Origin: CAMDPA01 sp965223035
Lineage (GTDB): Bacteria > Pseudomonadota > Alphaproteobacteria > Rhizobiales > Hyphomicrobiaceae
Direction of reading: 5' to 3'
Length of the DNA: 64,000 nt
NCBI GenBank assembly: GCA_965223035.1
Contig: OZ244980.1
Span: 3,596,001-3,660,000, forward strand
The stretch's first letter is position 1. Each line of letters opens with the position of its first letter. Both the position numbers and the translations under genes were made by a program. This document shows, piece after piece, positions 18,415 to 26,522 of the stretch. Below the pieces are notes generated by a model. That model did no database searches and was not told the origin of the DNA. It was given only the letters and a program-made list of their open reading frames with translations.

Positions 18415-18930
18415 CGGATCTTCGCTCTCGACCGCGGCGGCGTGCGCGGCCTGGTCCCATCGGGCCTCCTCAAGCGGACTGAACAACTGCGGGCGACCCG
18501 CACCACATCCCCCCAGCGCTTTCGCCGGTGCGATTACTGCGCCTGATCGCCGGCACGTCGACCGGCTCAATCATCGCCACGGCCTTGGCCCTCGGCAAAT
18601 CGATCGACGAGGTCGATGCGCTTTACCGCAGTCGGTGTCCGAAGATCTTTAACCGCGTGGCCAAGCGGTTATGGACGCCGGTCTACGATGACCGCCGATT
18701 GGAAGCCGCGCTGCGGCAAGCGATTGGTGCCGAGCAGCTGCAATCGGCGCTGGTCCGCACCGGGCTGAAGATGTGTGCCAAGCGGATCGATGCCGGCAGC
18801 CGGTGGATGCTGACCAACAATCCACATTCGAAATTCTGGGATGACAAAAGCGGTCGATACCGGCCGAACATGCCGTACCAGCTGTCGAAATTGCTGCAGG
18901 CGAGCACCGCCGCACCCCTATATTTTGAGC
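18415..18930 (+). pseudogene. Broken patatin-like phospholipase gene
   Basis: Frame 1 at 18415-18492 reads RIFALDRGGVRGLVPSGL, matching the patatin oxyanion start (normally DGGG, here DRGG). The lipase motif LIAGTSTGSII continues in a different frame at 18543-18575, with the rest reading in frame to SKLLQASTAAPLYF near 18930. So there is at least one frameshift or small deletion between 18492 and 18528, a changed oxyanion glycine, and loss of the C-terminal half including the catalytic Asp region; it stops against the 3' end of ubiE. No credible start codon is seen. Members are acyl hydrolases. Confidence 0.75.
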
Positions 18931-18984
18931 GCCTCGCCGCTATCGGCGCGACACGGGTGTCGGCGGCGGTTGAGAGCTTCGGCG

Positions 18985-19773
18985 CTACAAGCGCCAGCCC
19001 GAATGGATCGCGGCGATGCCGCCGGTCAGGTTGCGGTAGCTCACCCGCTCGAAGCCCGCAGCCTCGATGCACCGGGCGAACGCCTCCTGATCGGGGAATT
19101 TGCGGATGCTCTCGACCAGGTATTGATAGGGCTCGGCGGAGCCCACCGCCAGCTGCCCCAGCCGCGGAATGACCTGGAACGAATGGAAGTCGTAGAGGCG
19201 GTCCAGAAGCGGCACCTGGCATTCAGAAAACTCCAGGCACAGGAACCGACCGCCGATCTTCAAGACACGGAACGCCTCGGACAGCGCCCGCCCGACATCG
19301 GTCACATTGCGGATGCCAAACGCAATCGAATAAGCGTCAAACGAACGGTCAGCGAATGGCAATGTCTCGGCATTTCCCTCGACCAGGCGGATGCGGCCAG
19401 CCAGTCCGGCAGCAGCGACTCGGCGCAACCCGACATCCAACATCTGTCGGCTGAGATCGCACAAGACAGCCTCACAACCAGGCCCTGCACGGTTCAAGGC
19501 CCGGATCGTCACATCACCCGTACCGCCGGCGACGTCGATGAGGCGCCATCGTGAGGAACCGGAGCGTGGGGGATTGAGCTCGGCGACCAGATCATCCTTC
19601 CACACCCGGTGCAAGCCGCCGGACATTAGGTCGTTCATCAGGTCGTACCGCTCGGCGACCCTTGCAAACACCTGGTTGACCAGATCCTGGCGCTCTTCGG
19701 TCGCCACCTTGCGAGATCCGAACGAGGTCGTTGCCGGCTGCGGCGCATTTGCCTGTTGAGGTGGCTTCGTCAT
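18985..19773 (-). CDS. ubiE: Ubiquinone/menaquinone C-methyltransferase UbiE
   Basis: 262 residues. SAM-binding motif I LIDVAGGTGDV, plus family signatures VARRYDLMNDLMS-like FARVAERYDLMNDLMS near 37 and SIAFGIRNVTD, ending in GGIAAIHSGWRL. It methylates the benzoquinol ring in ubiquinone biosynthesis. The first about 20 residues are variable. It stands alone; the usual partner ubiB is not next to it here. Its 3' end abuts the broken patatin gene. Confidence 0.95.
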   Translation of the reverse strand: MTKPPQQANAPQPATTSFGSRKVATEERQDLVNQVFARVAERYDLMNDLMSGGLHRVWKDDLVAELNPPRSGSSRWRLIDVAGGTGDVTIRALNRAGPGCEAVLCDLSRQMLDVGLRRVAAAGLAGRIRLVEGNAETLPFADRSFDAYSIAFGIRNVTDVGRALSEAFRVLKIGGRFLCLEFSECQVPLLDRLYDFHSFQVIPRLGQLAVGSAEPYQYLVESIRKFPDQEAFARCIEAAGFERVSYRNLTGGIAAIHSGWRL

Positions 19774-19802
19774 GGGGGCAACTTAGAACGTTTCGGCATT
19801 AT

Positions 19803-19912
19803 CTGGAACCATCCTGCTCCCGCTCCCTGCCACCCAATGGCACGATGTCGTGTCAGGCCCGGTGGGTGAGCTGGCTGGCACGCCACATCCGCCAAGGGCG
19901 GACATGGTCTAA
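19803..19912 (+). repeat. Family-2 dispersed repeat
   Basis: Starts CTGGAACCATCCTGCTCC and contains AATGGCA and CATCCGCCA..CGGACAT in the same order and spacing as the copy at 56341-56450. Shorter cores occur at 20851 and 26456. The copies are diverged and have no ORF. It lies just upstream of ubiE. Confidence 0.6.
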
Positions 19913-20416
19913 GGCAGACATGAACTAGACCCTCATGCTGCGGGTTGGAACCTGCAGGTCAGACCCAAACAGCGTTGGCTCGACCACCTGTCGCACACCT
20001 GTCGCAGCGCGCTGCTGCTGATCGCAGGCTTCATATCCGAGCGTGCGCTGTTTTTGGGCGCAGCGACGATCGTCACCAACAGCCATCGCGCACCACCTAC
20101 CAGGCGCTGGGGCCCGACGATCTGGCCCGCCAGCGTGCTCGCCCGACCGACCGCGCTGACCAGCGGCCCACGTTCAACATCGGCAAAACCGCCACCACCG
20201 ATCCATCGAAATAAAAACGATCTTTCAATCAGGTCTGAACAGACATTTGGACCAGCTTGATTGAAAACGCAGCTTGTGGCGATAATACAATTAACGAACA
20301 AAGAGTTAAATTAACACTTTGTTAATTAAGCCTATTCCAACTCCCGATTAGACTTAAGCCGAATTATCGATTATTAAAATGCTTACGAAGGCGGATGCCC
20401 GCAGGACACAGCCGCG
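19913..20416. other. Intergenic region with AT-rich promoter-like tract
   Basis: No supportable gene. From about 20265 the sequence becomes clearly AT-rich (20274-20390), unlike the surrounding GC-rich DNA, and contains the palindrome and CtrA-like box listed separately. Confidence 0.5.
20297..20325 (+). promoter_or_regulatory. AT-rich palindrome containing a candidate CtrA box
   Basis: AACAAAG (20297-20303) is mirrored by CTTTGTT (20317-20323) around TTAA-A-TTAA. Within it TTAA-CACTTTG-TTAA (20311-20325) fits the alphaproteobacterial CtrA consensus TTAA-N7-TTAA(C), apart from the final C. It is 92 bp before the small ORF at 20417. divL and trcR in the same window make a CtrA circuit plausible. 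The match could be chance in AT-rich DNA. Confidence 0.4.
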
Positions 20417-20701
20417 ATGGATTTAGCAACCATGCAAATGACCACACGGCGTGGTTCGGCGCTGACGACGGTCATCGTCATGATCTGCTTAGCTGTGACC
20501 GGCATCGGGCTTGGCGGCGCCGCAGTGACGACGGTTGGGTCCGGCCCATCTGGGTGGATCCTGATTGACCTGGCAGCAGCGCCTGTGTTCGCCGCGACTT
20601 GGTTCACCGTGACTTGGTTCACCGTGTCTTGGTTCACCGTGTCTTGGTTCACCGTGTCTTGGTTCACCGTGTCTTGCCCGACCGCTTCGGGCGCGGTGTA
20701 A
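20417..20701 (+). CDS. Possible small membrane protein ending in WFTV pentapeptide repeats
   Basis: 94 codons, not recognised. Residues about 12-36 form a hydrophobic helix (ALTTVIVMICLAVTG). Residues 61-86 are five copies of [T/S]WFTV encoded by an exact 15-bp tandem repeat, so the repeat is in phase with the codons. Supporting expression: an AT-rich palindrome with a CtrA-like box lies upstream and a canonical terminator lies 67 bp downstream on the same strand. Against it: no strong ribosome-binding site, and the antisense strand is also open across the repeat. It could instead be a non-coding transcript. Confidence 0.4.
   Translation: MDLATMQMTTRRGSALTTVIVMICLAVTGIGLGGAAVTTVGSGPSGWILIDLAAAPVFAATWFTVTWFTVSWFTVSWFTVSWFTVSCPTASGAV
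20597..20676 (+). repeat. 15-bp tandem repeat, five copies
   Basis: Units of [A/T]CTTGGTTCACCGTG at 20597, 20612, 20627, 20642 and 20657 plus a partial sixth. The first two begin with A, the rest with T; otherwise they are identical. Confidence 0.95.
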
Positions 20702-20767
20702 GGTTTCGTTTCGGCCGACCGCCTATCGGCCGCGACTTAGTGCAGCTCTCCATGTAAAACTAACGAC

Positions 20768-20793
20768 CCCTTCCCTAACGGGAAGGGTTTTTT
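20768..20793 (+). terminator. Intrinsic terminator
   Basis: CCCTTCCC, loop TAAC, GGGAAGGG, then six T. This is the cleanest rho-independent terminator seen in the window. It implies a plus-strand transcript from upstream, i.e. the 20417 locus. Confidence 0.9.
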
Positions 20794-20850
20794 CTTGGCG
20801 CGATCGCCCAAAAGCAGGTTGCTCGCCCCTTTATGGCGTTTCAGTAGTAG

Positions 20851-20868
20851 CTGGAACCATCCCGCTCA
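20851..20868 (+). repeat. Family-2 repeat core, partial copy
   Basis: CTGGAACCATCCCGCTCA, matching the start of the family-2 repeats at 19803 and 56341. Just before it (about 20812-20823) AGCAGGTTGCTC recalls the end of a family-1 element. Confidence 0.5.
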
Positions 20869-20910
20869 CTCTGACATGCTGTCGATCATGCTGGCCCCGG
20901 CTTAAATGAT

Positions 20911-21924
20911 CTAACGGCCACTCGGTGCGGGCTGATCGTCTGTCACCCCCACTCCAATCATATTTTCCTGGATGATGGGTTGGCGCCCCTTCCGCTCGCG
21001 GTCGACCAACGGCTTGACTGGCACGACCTCCTCACCGTTGCCGCAGACGCGTGGCACTGTACCGAATCCGGTATCAGCGCGCCGCGGTGGCGATCTGCGA
21101 TATTTGTGGCTCCAGCTGGCGACCTTGCCACGCGCGAGGTCACGCATCCGATCTGACGAGCCGCAATAGATGTTTTGATAGATGTCCTCGATCCAAATCC
21201 TATCTTTGTCCGGGGCGTTGGAAACCGCCAACTGGATCAACGACAGCGCCACCAGCTCGTCTTTGCGGAAATGATAGACGCGGTTGGACTTGTAGCGCCA
21301 TTGGCGACCACGCCAATAAAGGTCCGCCAGGACCGCTTGGGCTCCGGCGTGTCCGCGCTGAGCCAGCACCGACAGCCAATGCAGGCCCTTCTTGGGATCG
21401 AGCGCAACGCCTTCACCTTCCAAATAAAGGCGGGCCAGCTCGAATTGCGCATCCTCATAGTCGAAAAACTGCGCCGCGTGGCGGAGATAGTCGGCCGCGC
21501 GGCGCGGATTGGGCGTCAGTCCGATGCTCGGCATGCCAGCCTTCACGTACCGCGCCAGGGCCGTGAAGGCCTTGGCGACGAATGGCGTGCGTGGGTCATC
21601 ATCGGGATCGATGTTGGCAAAATCATTGGCGATCGAGCGATAAAGATCATAGGCGGCCGCATGATCGGTATAGCCGGTGCCGTTGTCGGAATAGATCCGC
21701 GCCAGGTAGAACCGGGCCAGGAACACCTTGCGGTCCGCCGCATACTTGAGCGCTGGAATGGCGTGGCCCACATAGCCCGCGCGCCACGCACCGATCCCCT
21801 GTTCATAAGCCGCTTGTGGCGAACTAAACTGGGCGCTGTGCGCTGTCGACGCGAGCGCGCCCAGCATCGTCGCCAGCGCGACAACACGGAGGCTTGGCCA
21901 CAATGTGTGCCTAAATGTCGGCAT
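20911..21924 (-). CDS. Secreted Sel1-repeat protein
   Basis: 337 residues from the ATG at 21924, the first start followed by a signal peptide (hydrophobic VVALATMLGALAS, cleavage after AHSA). Sel1/TPR-like repeats occupy about residues 35-230, for example AQFELARLYLEGEGVALDPKKG with WLSVLAQRGHAGAQ following. Such periplasmic proteins usually scaffold protein interactions. Its start overlaps the 3' end of ilvD by 14 bp, so translation is probably coupled. The function is unknown. Confidence 0.8.
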   Translation of the reverse strand: MPTFRHTLWPSLRVVALATMLGALASTAHSAQFSSPQAAYEQGIGAWRAGYVGHAIPALKYAADRKVFLARFYLARIYSDNGTGYTDHAAAYDLYRSIANDFANIDPDDDPRTPFVAKAFTALARYVKAGMPSIGLTPNPRRAADYLRHAAQFFDYEDAQFELARLYLEGEGVALDPKKGLHWLSVLAQRGHAGAQAVLADLYWRGRQWRYKSNRVYHFRKDELVALSLIQLAVSNAPDKDRIWIEDIYQNIYCGSSDRMRDLARGKVASWSHKYRRSPPRRADTGFGTVPRVCGNGEEVVPVKPLVDRERKGRQPIIQENMIGVGVTDDQPAPSGR

Positions 21925-23635
21925 AGCAGACCACTTCCTCGAAGGCCCCCGGGTGAGTAACCGCACCGGTCCGGGCCGGACCCACTTGGTCGGCATACTT
22001 GCGCAACACGCCCGTCCGATAGACATTTGCCGGCGGCGACCATGCCTGTCGCCGCGCCTCGAGCTCGGCGCTCGACAACTCCACATCCAGCGTCCCGGCC
22101 TGCGCGTCGATGGCGATAAAGTCACCGTCCCGCAACACCGCGATGGGACCGCCGACGGCTGCTTCCGGGCCAACGTGGCCGATACAAAAGCCGCGCGTGC
22201 CGCCGGAGAAACGCCCGTCGGTAATCAGCGCGACTTCTTCACCCATGCCACGCCCATAGAGCGCCGCAGTCGTCGACAACATCTCACGCATACCCGGGCC
22301 ACCCTTGGGGCCCTCGTAACGAATGACGATCACCTCTCCTGCGCGGATCGTACCGGCCTCAACGGCGGCAAACGCATCCTCCTCGCAATCAAAGCAGCGG
22401 GCTGGACCCTTAAACTGCAATTTCGACATTCCCGCGACCTTCACGATCGCCCCGTCCGGCGCCAGTGACCCCTTCAGGCCCACCACGCCTCCCGTAGGCG
22501 ATATGGGATTGGAAACGGGATAGACAACCTTTTGATTATCGTTGAACCTCACGTTCTCAAGATTGGCCTTGATGGTGCGGCCGGTGACCGTGATGCAGTG
22601 CTCATGCAAATACCCGCCATCCAACAACGCCCGCAAAATCTGCGGCACGCCGCCGATCTCGTAGACATCCTTGGCCACATATTTGCCGCCGGGCTTGAGG
22701 TCCGCGATGTAAGGCGTACGCTTGAAAATCTCGGCCACATCGAACAGATCGAAGCGGATACCCGCCTCGTTGGCCATGGCCGGCAAGTGCAGCGCGGCGT
22801 TGGTGGACCCACCCGTGGCAGCCACGATGGTCGCTGCGTTCTCAAAGGCCTCGCGGGTGACGATATCGCGTGGCCGCAATCCCTCGGCCAACAGTCGCAT
22901 CACCGCCCGACCGCTCTCCACCGCGTAGTGATCACGCGAGGTGTCCGGCGCCGGCGCCCCGGCCGATCCGGGCAAGGCCAGGCCGATCGCCTCCGATACG
23001 CAAGCCATGGTATTGGCCGTGAATTGACCACCACAGGCCCCGGCGCCAGGGCAAGCGACGCATTCCAAGGCGCGCAGGTCCTCATCCGACATGCGCCCGG
23101 CCGCGTGCATGCCGACGCCCTCGAACACGTCGACGACCGTCACGTCCTTGCCGCGGAAACGACCCGGCAGGATCGATCCGCCGTACATGAACACGCTGGG
23201 GACGTTCAAGCGCAGCTGCGCCATCATCACCCCCGGCAACGACTTGTCGCAGCCGGCGATACCGACGAATGCATCATAGCAGTGACCGCGCATGGTGAGC
23301 TCGATGGAATCGGCGATCACCTCGCGCGAGACCAGCGACGACTTCATGCCTTGATGGCCCATGGCGATGCCATCGGTCACCGTGATGGTGCAGAACTCGC
23401 GCGGCGTGCCGCCAGCGTCCTTGACGCCCGTCTTGGCCGACTGGGCCTGGCGCATCAGGGCAATGTTACACGGAGCCGCCTCGTTCCACGCACTCACAAC
23501 GCCAACCAGGGGGCGATGGATCTCCTCCTCGCTCAACCCCATTGCGTAGTAATACGAGCGATGCGGCGCCCGCGATGGCCCTTCTGTGACGTGCCGGCTG
23601 GGCAGCTTGGATTTGTCGAACGTCTTGGCGTCCAT
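21911..23635 (-). CDS. ilvD: Dihydroxy-acid dehydratase
   Basis: 574 residues from the ATG at 23635 (MDAKTFDKSKLPSRHV, the common family start); a GTG nine bases upstream, closer to GAGG, is an alternative. Iron-sulfur and active-site motifs are seen as GCDKSLPG, CPGAGACGGQFTANTM and SGGTRGFCIGHVGPEA. It converts 2,3-dihydroxy-3-methyl acids to 2-keto acids in valine, isoleucine and leucine synthesis. It overlaps the downstream Sel1 gene. No other ilv gene is nearby. Confidence 0.95.
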   Translation of the reverse strand: MDAKTFDKSKLPSRHVTEGPSRAPHRSYYYAMGLSEEEIHRPLVGVVSAWNEAAPCNIALMRQAQSAKTGVKDAGGTPREFCTITVTDGIAMGHQGMKSSLVSREVIADSIELTMRGHCYDAFVGIAGCDKSLPGVMMAQLRLNVPSVFMYGGSILPGRFRGKDVTVVDVFEGVGMHAAGRMSDEDLRALECVACPGAGACGGQFTANTMACVSEAIGLALPGSAGAPAPDTSRDHYAVESGRAVMRLLAEGLRPRDIVTREAFENAATIVAATGGSTNAALHLPAMANEAGIRFDLFDVAEIFKRTPYIADLKPGGKYVAKDVYEIGGVPQILRALLDGGYLHEHCITVTGRTIKANLENVRFNDNQKVVYPVSNPISPTGGVVGLKGSLAPDGAIVKVAGMSKLQFKGPARCFDCEEDAFAAVEAGTIRAGEVIVIRYEGPKGGPGMREMLSTTAALYGRGMGEEVALITDGRFSGGTRGFCIGHVGPEAAVGGPIAVLRDGDFIAIDAQAGTLDVELSSAELEARRQAWSPPANVYRTGVLRKYADQVGPARTGAVTHPGAFEEVVCYADI

Positions 23636-23644
23636 CGGGAGCAC

Positions 23645-24202
23645 GGTTCCTCAAACGTAGCGGTGACAACACATCACGCTGCTCCAGCCGGCTGATGCCC
23701 CTGGTTCAGCGCACACCTCTCGTGAGCCTCTGCTGTAAAGCCGCATCCGGAGCCGAACGATCGACACCAGCCCTTCACCGGTCCAGATGCTGATCCTGTT
23801 TTGTGGCCCAATAGTGGCATTCGCCCCCGGTACGGGTGGCAATCGCGCCACAGTAAACATCCCGTGCCCCAACGTCCCAGGCGGGCACACCAAGCTGACG
23901 CACCGCGCCACTTCTCAGACCAGGGACGATACACTTTTGACTTGCAGCGCATGCGTAGGATCAATAGGCTGTGTAACGAAAACAGCTGCACGTATGCCCA
24001 CCAGCTGGACGTCCACCGGTGCGACGCGGCCAGCGAGTCAACCTGCCAGTCAAATCGGCCTGTCAAACCAGCCAGTCAAACCAGCCTGTCAAACCAGCCA
24101 TTCAACCTGCCAGTCCATCTGAGGCTGGGTGAATTTAGGCATAAGACGAAATCTATTTCATCCAAAAGTTGTAGCAATCACTGTCGATCGGGGGGTTCGA
24201 CC
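23645..24202. other. Intergenic region upstream of DUF898 gene
   Basis: About 560 bp. An open frame runs through much of it toward the DUF898 gene but has no protein-like pattern or ribosome-binding site, so I treat it as non-coding. It contains the tandem array at 24037-24115. Confidence 0.5.
24037..24115. repeat. 13-bp tandem array
   Basis: About six to seven imperfect units of GTCAAACCAGCCA/T. It ends about 90 bp before the DUF898 start. Confidence 0.85.
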
Positions 24203-25345
24203 ATGTCTGTTATTGATCAAGCGGCTGACCGCGGTCAGTCGAGGCCTGCGCTTGGGGCGGACCATCGTGAGCCCGTGCATCTGACTTGGGCTGCGGTGCG
24301 GGGTCTGGTCGGGCTGAGCATCAAAAATCTGCTGCTGATGATCATCACGTTGGGAATCTACGGATTTTGGGGCAAGACCGAGGTCCGGCGCCGGATCTGG
24401 AGCGGCGTCCGGCTCAACGGTGAGCCGCTGCAGTACACCGGAACGGGCAAAGAGCTGTTCATGGGCTTTTTGGTCGTGCTGGGCGTGGTCATCGTGCCGA
24501 CCATGCTTGTGTCCTTCGCGGCCGGGATTTGGCTCCCGGAGAAATCGCCGGGCAGGGCCGCGTTCGATGTGGCCATGATCAGCGCTTATGCGCTGTTGTT
24601 TGGCGTCGCCCTCCATCGCGCGAACCGGTATCGGCTGACCCGCACCCGATGGCGCGGCATCCGCGGCGGGCTTGAAGGCGGTTCGCTGCACTATGCCTGG
24701 ACCTTCCTATGGACCACGGTGGTGGCGGTGCTGACGCTCGGCTGGGCGTTGCCCTGGCGGTCGACCAAGCTGCAAGGGTTGATCACGAACGGCATGCGGT
24801 TCGGCGACCGGCCGTTCCAGTTCACGGCGTCTTGCGGACCGCTCTACCCGAAGTTCGCCGTCGTCTGGTTCGGCTGCCTGATCCTATCTGCACTGGCCTT
24901 CGCCGGTGTGTGGATAGTCTTGCTCCCGAATTTTCCGCAGTTGCTGGGTGCTGGCCTGGGGGGCGACCCTGTCATCAAGCTGGTGCTCGTTCTGTCGATT
25001 TACGGAGCCGTTGCAGTCGGCTTTCTGATCATTACCGTCCTATTCGGGTGGTATCGCGCGCGGCGGTTGAACCATTTTGCCGATCATACCCTGTTTGAAG
25101 GTGCACGCTTGCAAGGACACGCGACCGCGCCCAGCATGATTTGGCTCAGCGTCTCCAACTACCTGCTGGTGTTCTTCACCCTTGGTCTGCTGACACCGGT
25201 CGCGCAGGCCCGGTCGATGCGCTACATGGCCGAACGGCTCTCGGTTGAAGGCGACGTGCCATTGGCCGCCATCGCGCAGCGCGCCGAGGATAATCTGCGC
25301 CGTGGCGAAGGGCTGGCACAAGCCTTCGATGTCGATGCGTTCTGA
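24203..25345 (+). CDS. DUF898 (YjgN-like) multi-pass membrane protein
   Basis: 380 residues from the ATG at 24203, preceded by a G-run at 24190-24195. After a short polar N-terminus come about seven to eight membrane segments. Family features are NLLLMIITLGIYGFWGKTEVRR near 50-70 (key NxxxxxxTLGxYxxWxK) and repeated FFTLGLLTPVAQARSMRY near the end. The function of DUF898 is not established. Its last codons overlap the start of an M48 peptidase, so the two are very likely co-translated and may act together at the inner membrane. Confidence 0.85.
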   Translation: MSVIDQAADRGQSRPALGADHREPVHLTWAAVRGLVGLSIKNLLLMIITLGIYGFWGKTEVRRRIWSGVRLNGEPLQYTGTGKELFMGFLVVLGVVIVPTMLVSFAAGIWLPEKSPGRAAFDVAMISAYALLFGVALHRANRYRLTRTRWRGIRGGLEGGSLHYAWTFLWTTVVAVLTLGWALPWRSTKLQGLITNGMRFGDRPFQFTASCGPLYPKFAVVWFGCLILSALAFAGVWIVLLPNFPQLLGAGLGGDPVIKLVLVLSIYGAVAVGFLIITVLFGWYRARRLNHFADHTLFEGARLQGHATAPSMIWLSVSNYLLVFFTLGLLTPVAQARSMRYMAERLSVEGDVPLAAIAQRAEDNLRRGEGLAQAFDVDAF

Positions 25346-26426
25346 CCAGCCAGAAACATGGAGCGGCCGCCTCTCCGACGGGCACACCGCCGGCTCCGTA
25401 GTGGCCGCGGTCCAATTGAGCGAAGCCGGCGTGCAAATTAGCCCCCCGCAGGCGGCGGAACCGCTGGTTTGGTCAGCCACCGACCTCGGCGTTGCCACAC
25501 CGGTGACACGCAGGGCGAAGGACATCCTGCTCACGCATGCGCAGCAACCCGGCGCCACCCTGTTCGTCGACGACGCGGCGTTCGTTCGCCGGGTCACCAA
25601 GTTGGCGCCGCACCTGTCGGCCCGCGCCTACGGCTGGCGTGCGACGCGGCCGTTGCTGCTCGCGGCGATCGCCGTGGCGGCGGTGGTGGTCGCCATCTGG
25701 CAGCTCAACCTATCGCCCGCCAACGTCCTGGCGCGTTTCATGCCCGACGGCCTTCGCCGTAGCATGGGCGAGAACGTCGTCACCGTCCTCCGGGGCAAGC
25801 GCCGCAACTGCGACCACCCCGCCGGCAAGGCCGCGCTCGATCAATTGGTTCAGCGGCTGTCGAAGGCGTCCGGGACCCCGGCGCGCTTCACCGTCTGGGT
25901 GGTGGACTGGTCTTTGATGAACGCGTTCGCCGCGCCGGGCGAGCAGATCATGTTGACCAAGGGCATCATCACCGCGGCCGAGAGCCCCGAGGAGGTGGCC
26001 GGCATCATCGCCCACGAGATGGGGCACGGCTTGCACTTGCACCCGGAAAGTGGGCTGATCCGCGTCATCGGCGTGACGGCAGCCTTAGAATTGATGACCG
26101 GCGGCGGCGGCGGTGTGTTGGTCAGCGCCGGGCTCCTGCTCACCCAACTTGGTTATTCGCGCGCCGCGGAGCGGCAAGCCGACGACGTCGCACTTCACCT
26201 GTTGCACAGGGCCCGGATCTCGAACCGGGGCATGACGGATTTCTTTAATCGGATCAGCAAACTGGAAGGAGACAGGGCTGGACCAGGCGCGCAGCTGTTG
26301 CGGTCCCATCCGCAGTCGGCGGAACGAGCATCACGTGTCGCCGCTCGCCCCGATTATGCGACGACGCCGGCTTTGAGTGATGCTGAGTGGCAAGCGCTCA
26401 GGGCGATCTGCGCGGCGGCGGATTGA
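25335..26426 (+). CDS. M48-family membrane metallopeptidase
   Basis: 363 residues from the ATG at 25335 (an ATG at 25329 is equally possible), overlapping the upstream stop codon. A short cytoplasmic domain of about 95 residues, one membrane segment (LLLAAIAVAAVVVAIW) and a zinc protease domain follow. The zinc motif is HEMGH, with the third ligand probably in RAAERQADDVALHL. M48 enzymes such as BepA, LoiP and HtpX act in envelope quality control. The coupling with DUF898 suggests a membrane protease complex. Confidence 0.85.
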   Translation: MRSDQPETWSGRLSDGHTAGSVVAAVQLSEAGVQISPPQAAEPLVWSATDLGVATPVTRRAKDILLTHAQQPGATLFVDDAAFVRRVTKLAPHLSARAYGWRATRPLLLAAIAVAAVVVAIWQLNLSPANVLARFMPDGLRRSMGENVVTVLRGKRRNCDHPAGKAALDQLVQRLSKASGTPARFTVWVVDWSLMNAFAAPGEQIMLTKGIITAAESPEEVAGIIAHEMGHGLHLHPESGLIRVIGVTAALELMTGGGGGVLVSAGLLLTQLGYSRAAERQADDVALHLLHRARISNRGMTDFFNRISKLEGDRAGPGAQLLRSHPQSAERASRVAARPDYATTPALSDAEWQALRAICAAAD

Positions 26427-26455
26427 GCCCGCCTCAGAGCGTTGCAGAGTTAGCT

Positions 26456-26473
26456 TAAACCATCCCGCTCCCC
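26456..26473 (+). repeat. Family-2 repeat core, partial copy
   Basis: TAAACCATCCCGCTCCC between the convergent M48 and P450 genes, matching the start of the family-2 repeat with one end missing. Confidence 0.4.
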
Positions 26474-26522
26474 TGCCCCCGCTTCGACCGAGGCACCGCC
26501 CACCGTCCACGACGGTTACCAG

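Noticed and set aside
20417..20701. Flp/pilin-type small protein
   Set aside because: It has a hydrophobic helix but no prepilin cleavage motif with Glu at position five and no pilus genes nearby.
23801..24202. Extension of the DUF898 gene 134 codons upstream
   Set aside because: No protein-like pattern, no ribosome-binding site, and it covers a tandem array; the ATG at 24203 fits the family.
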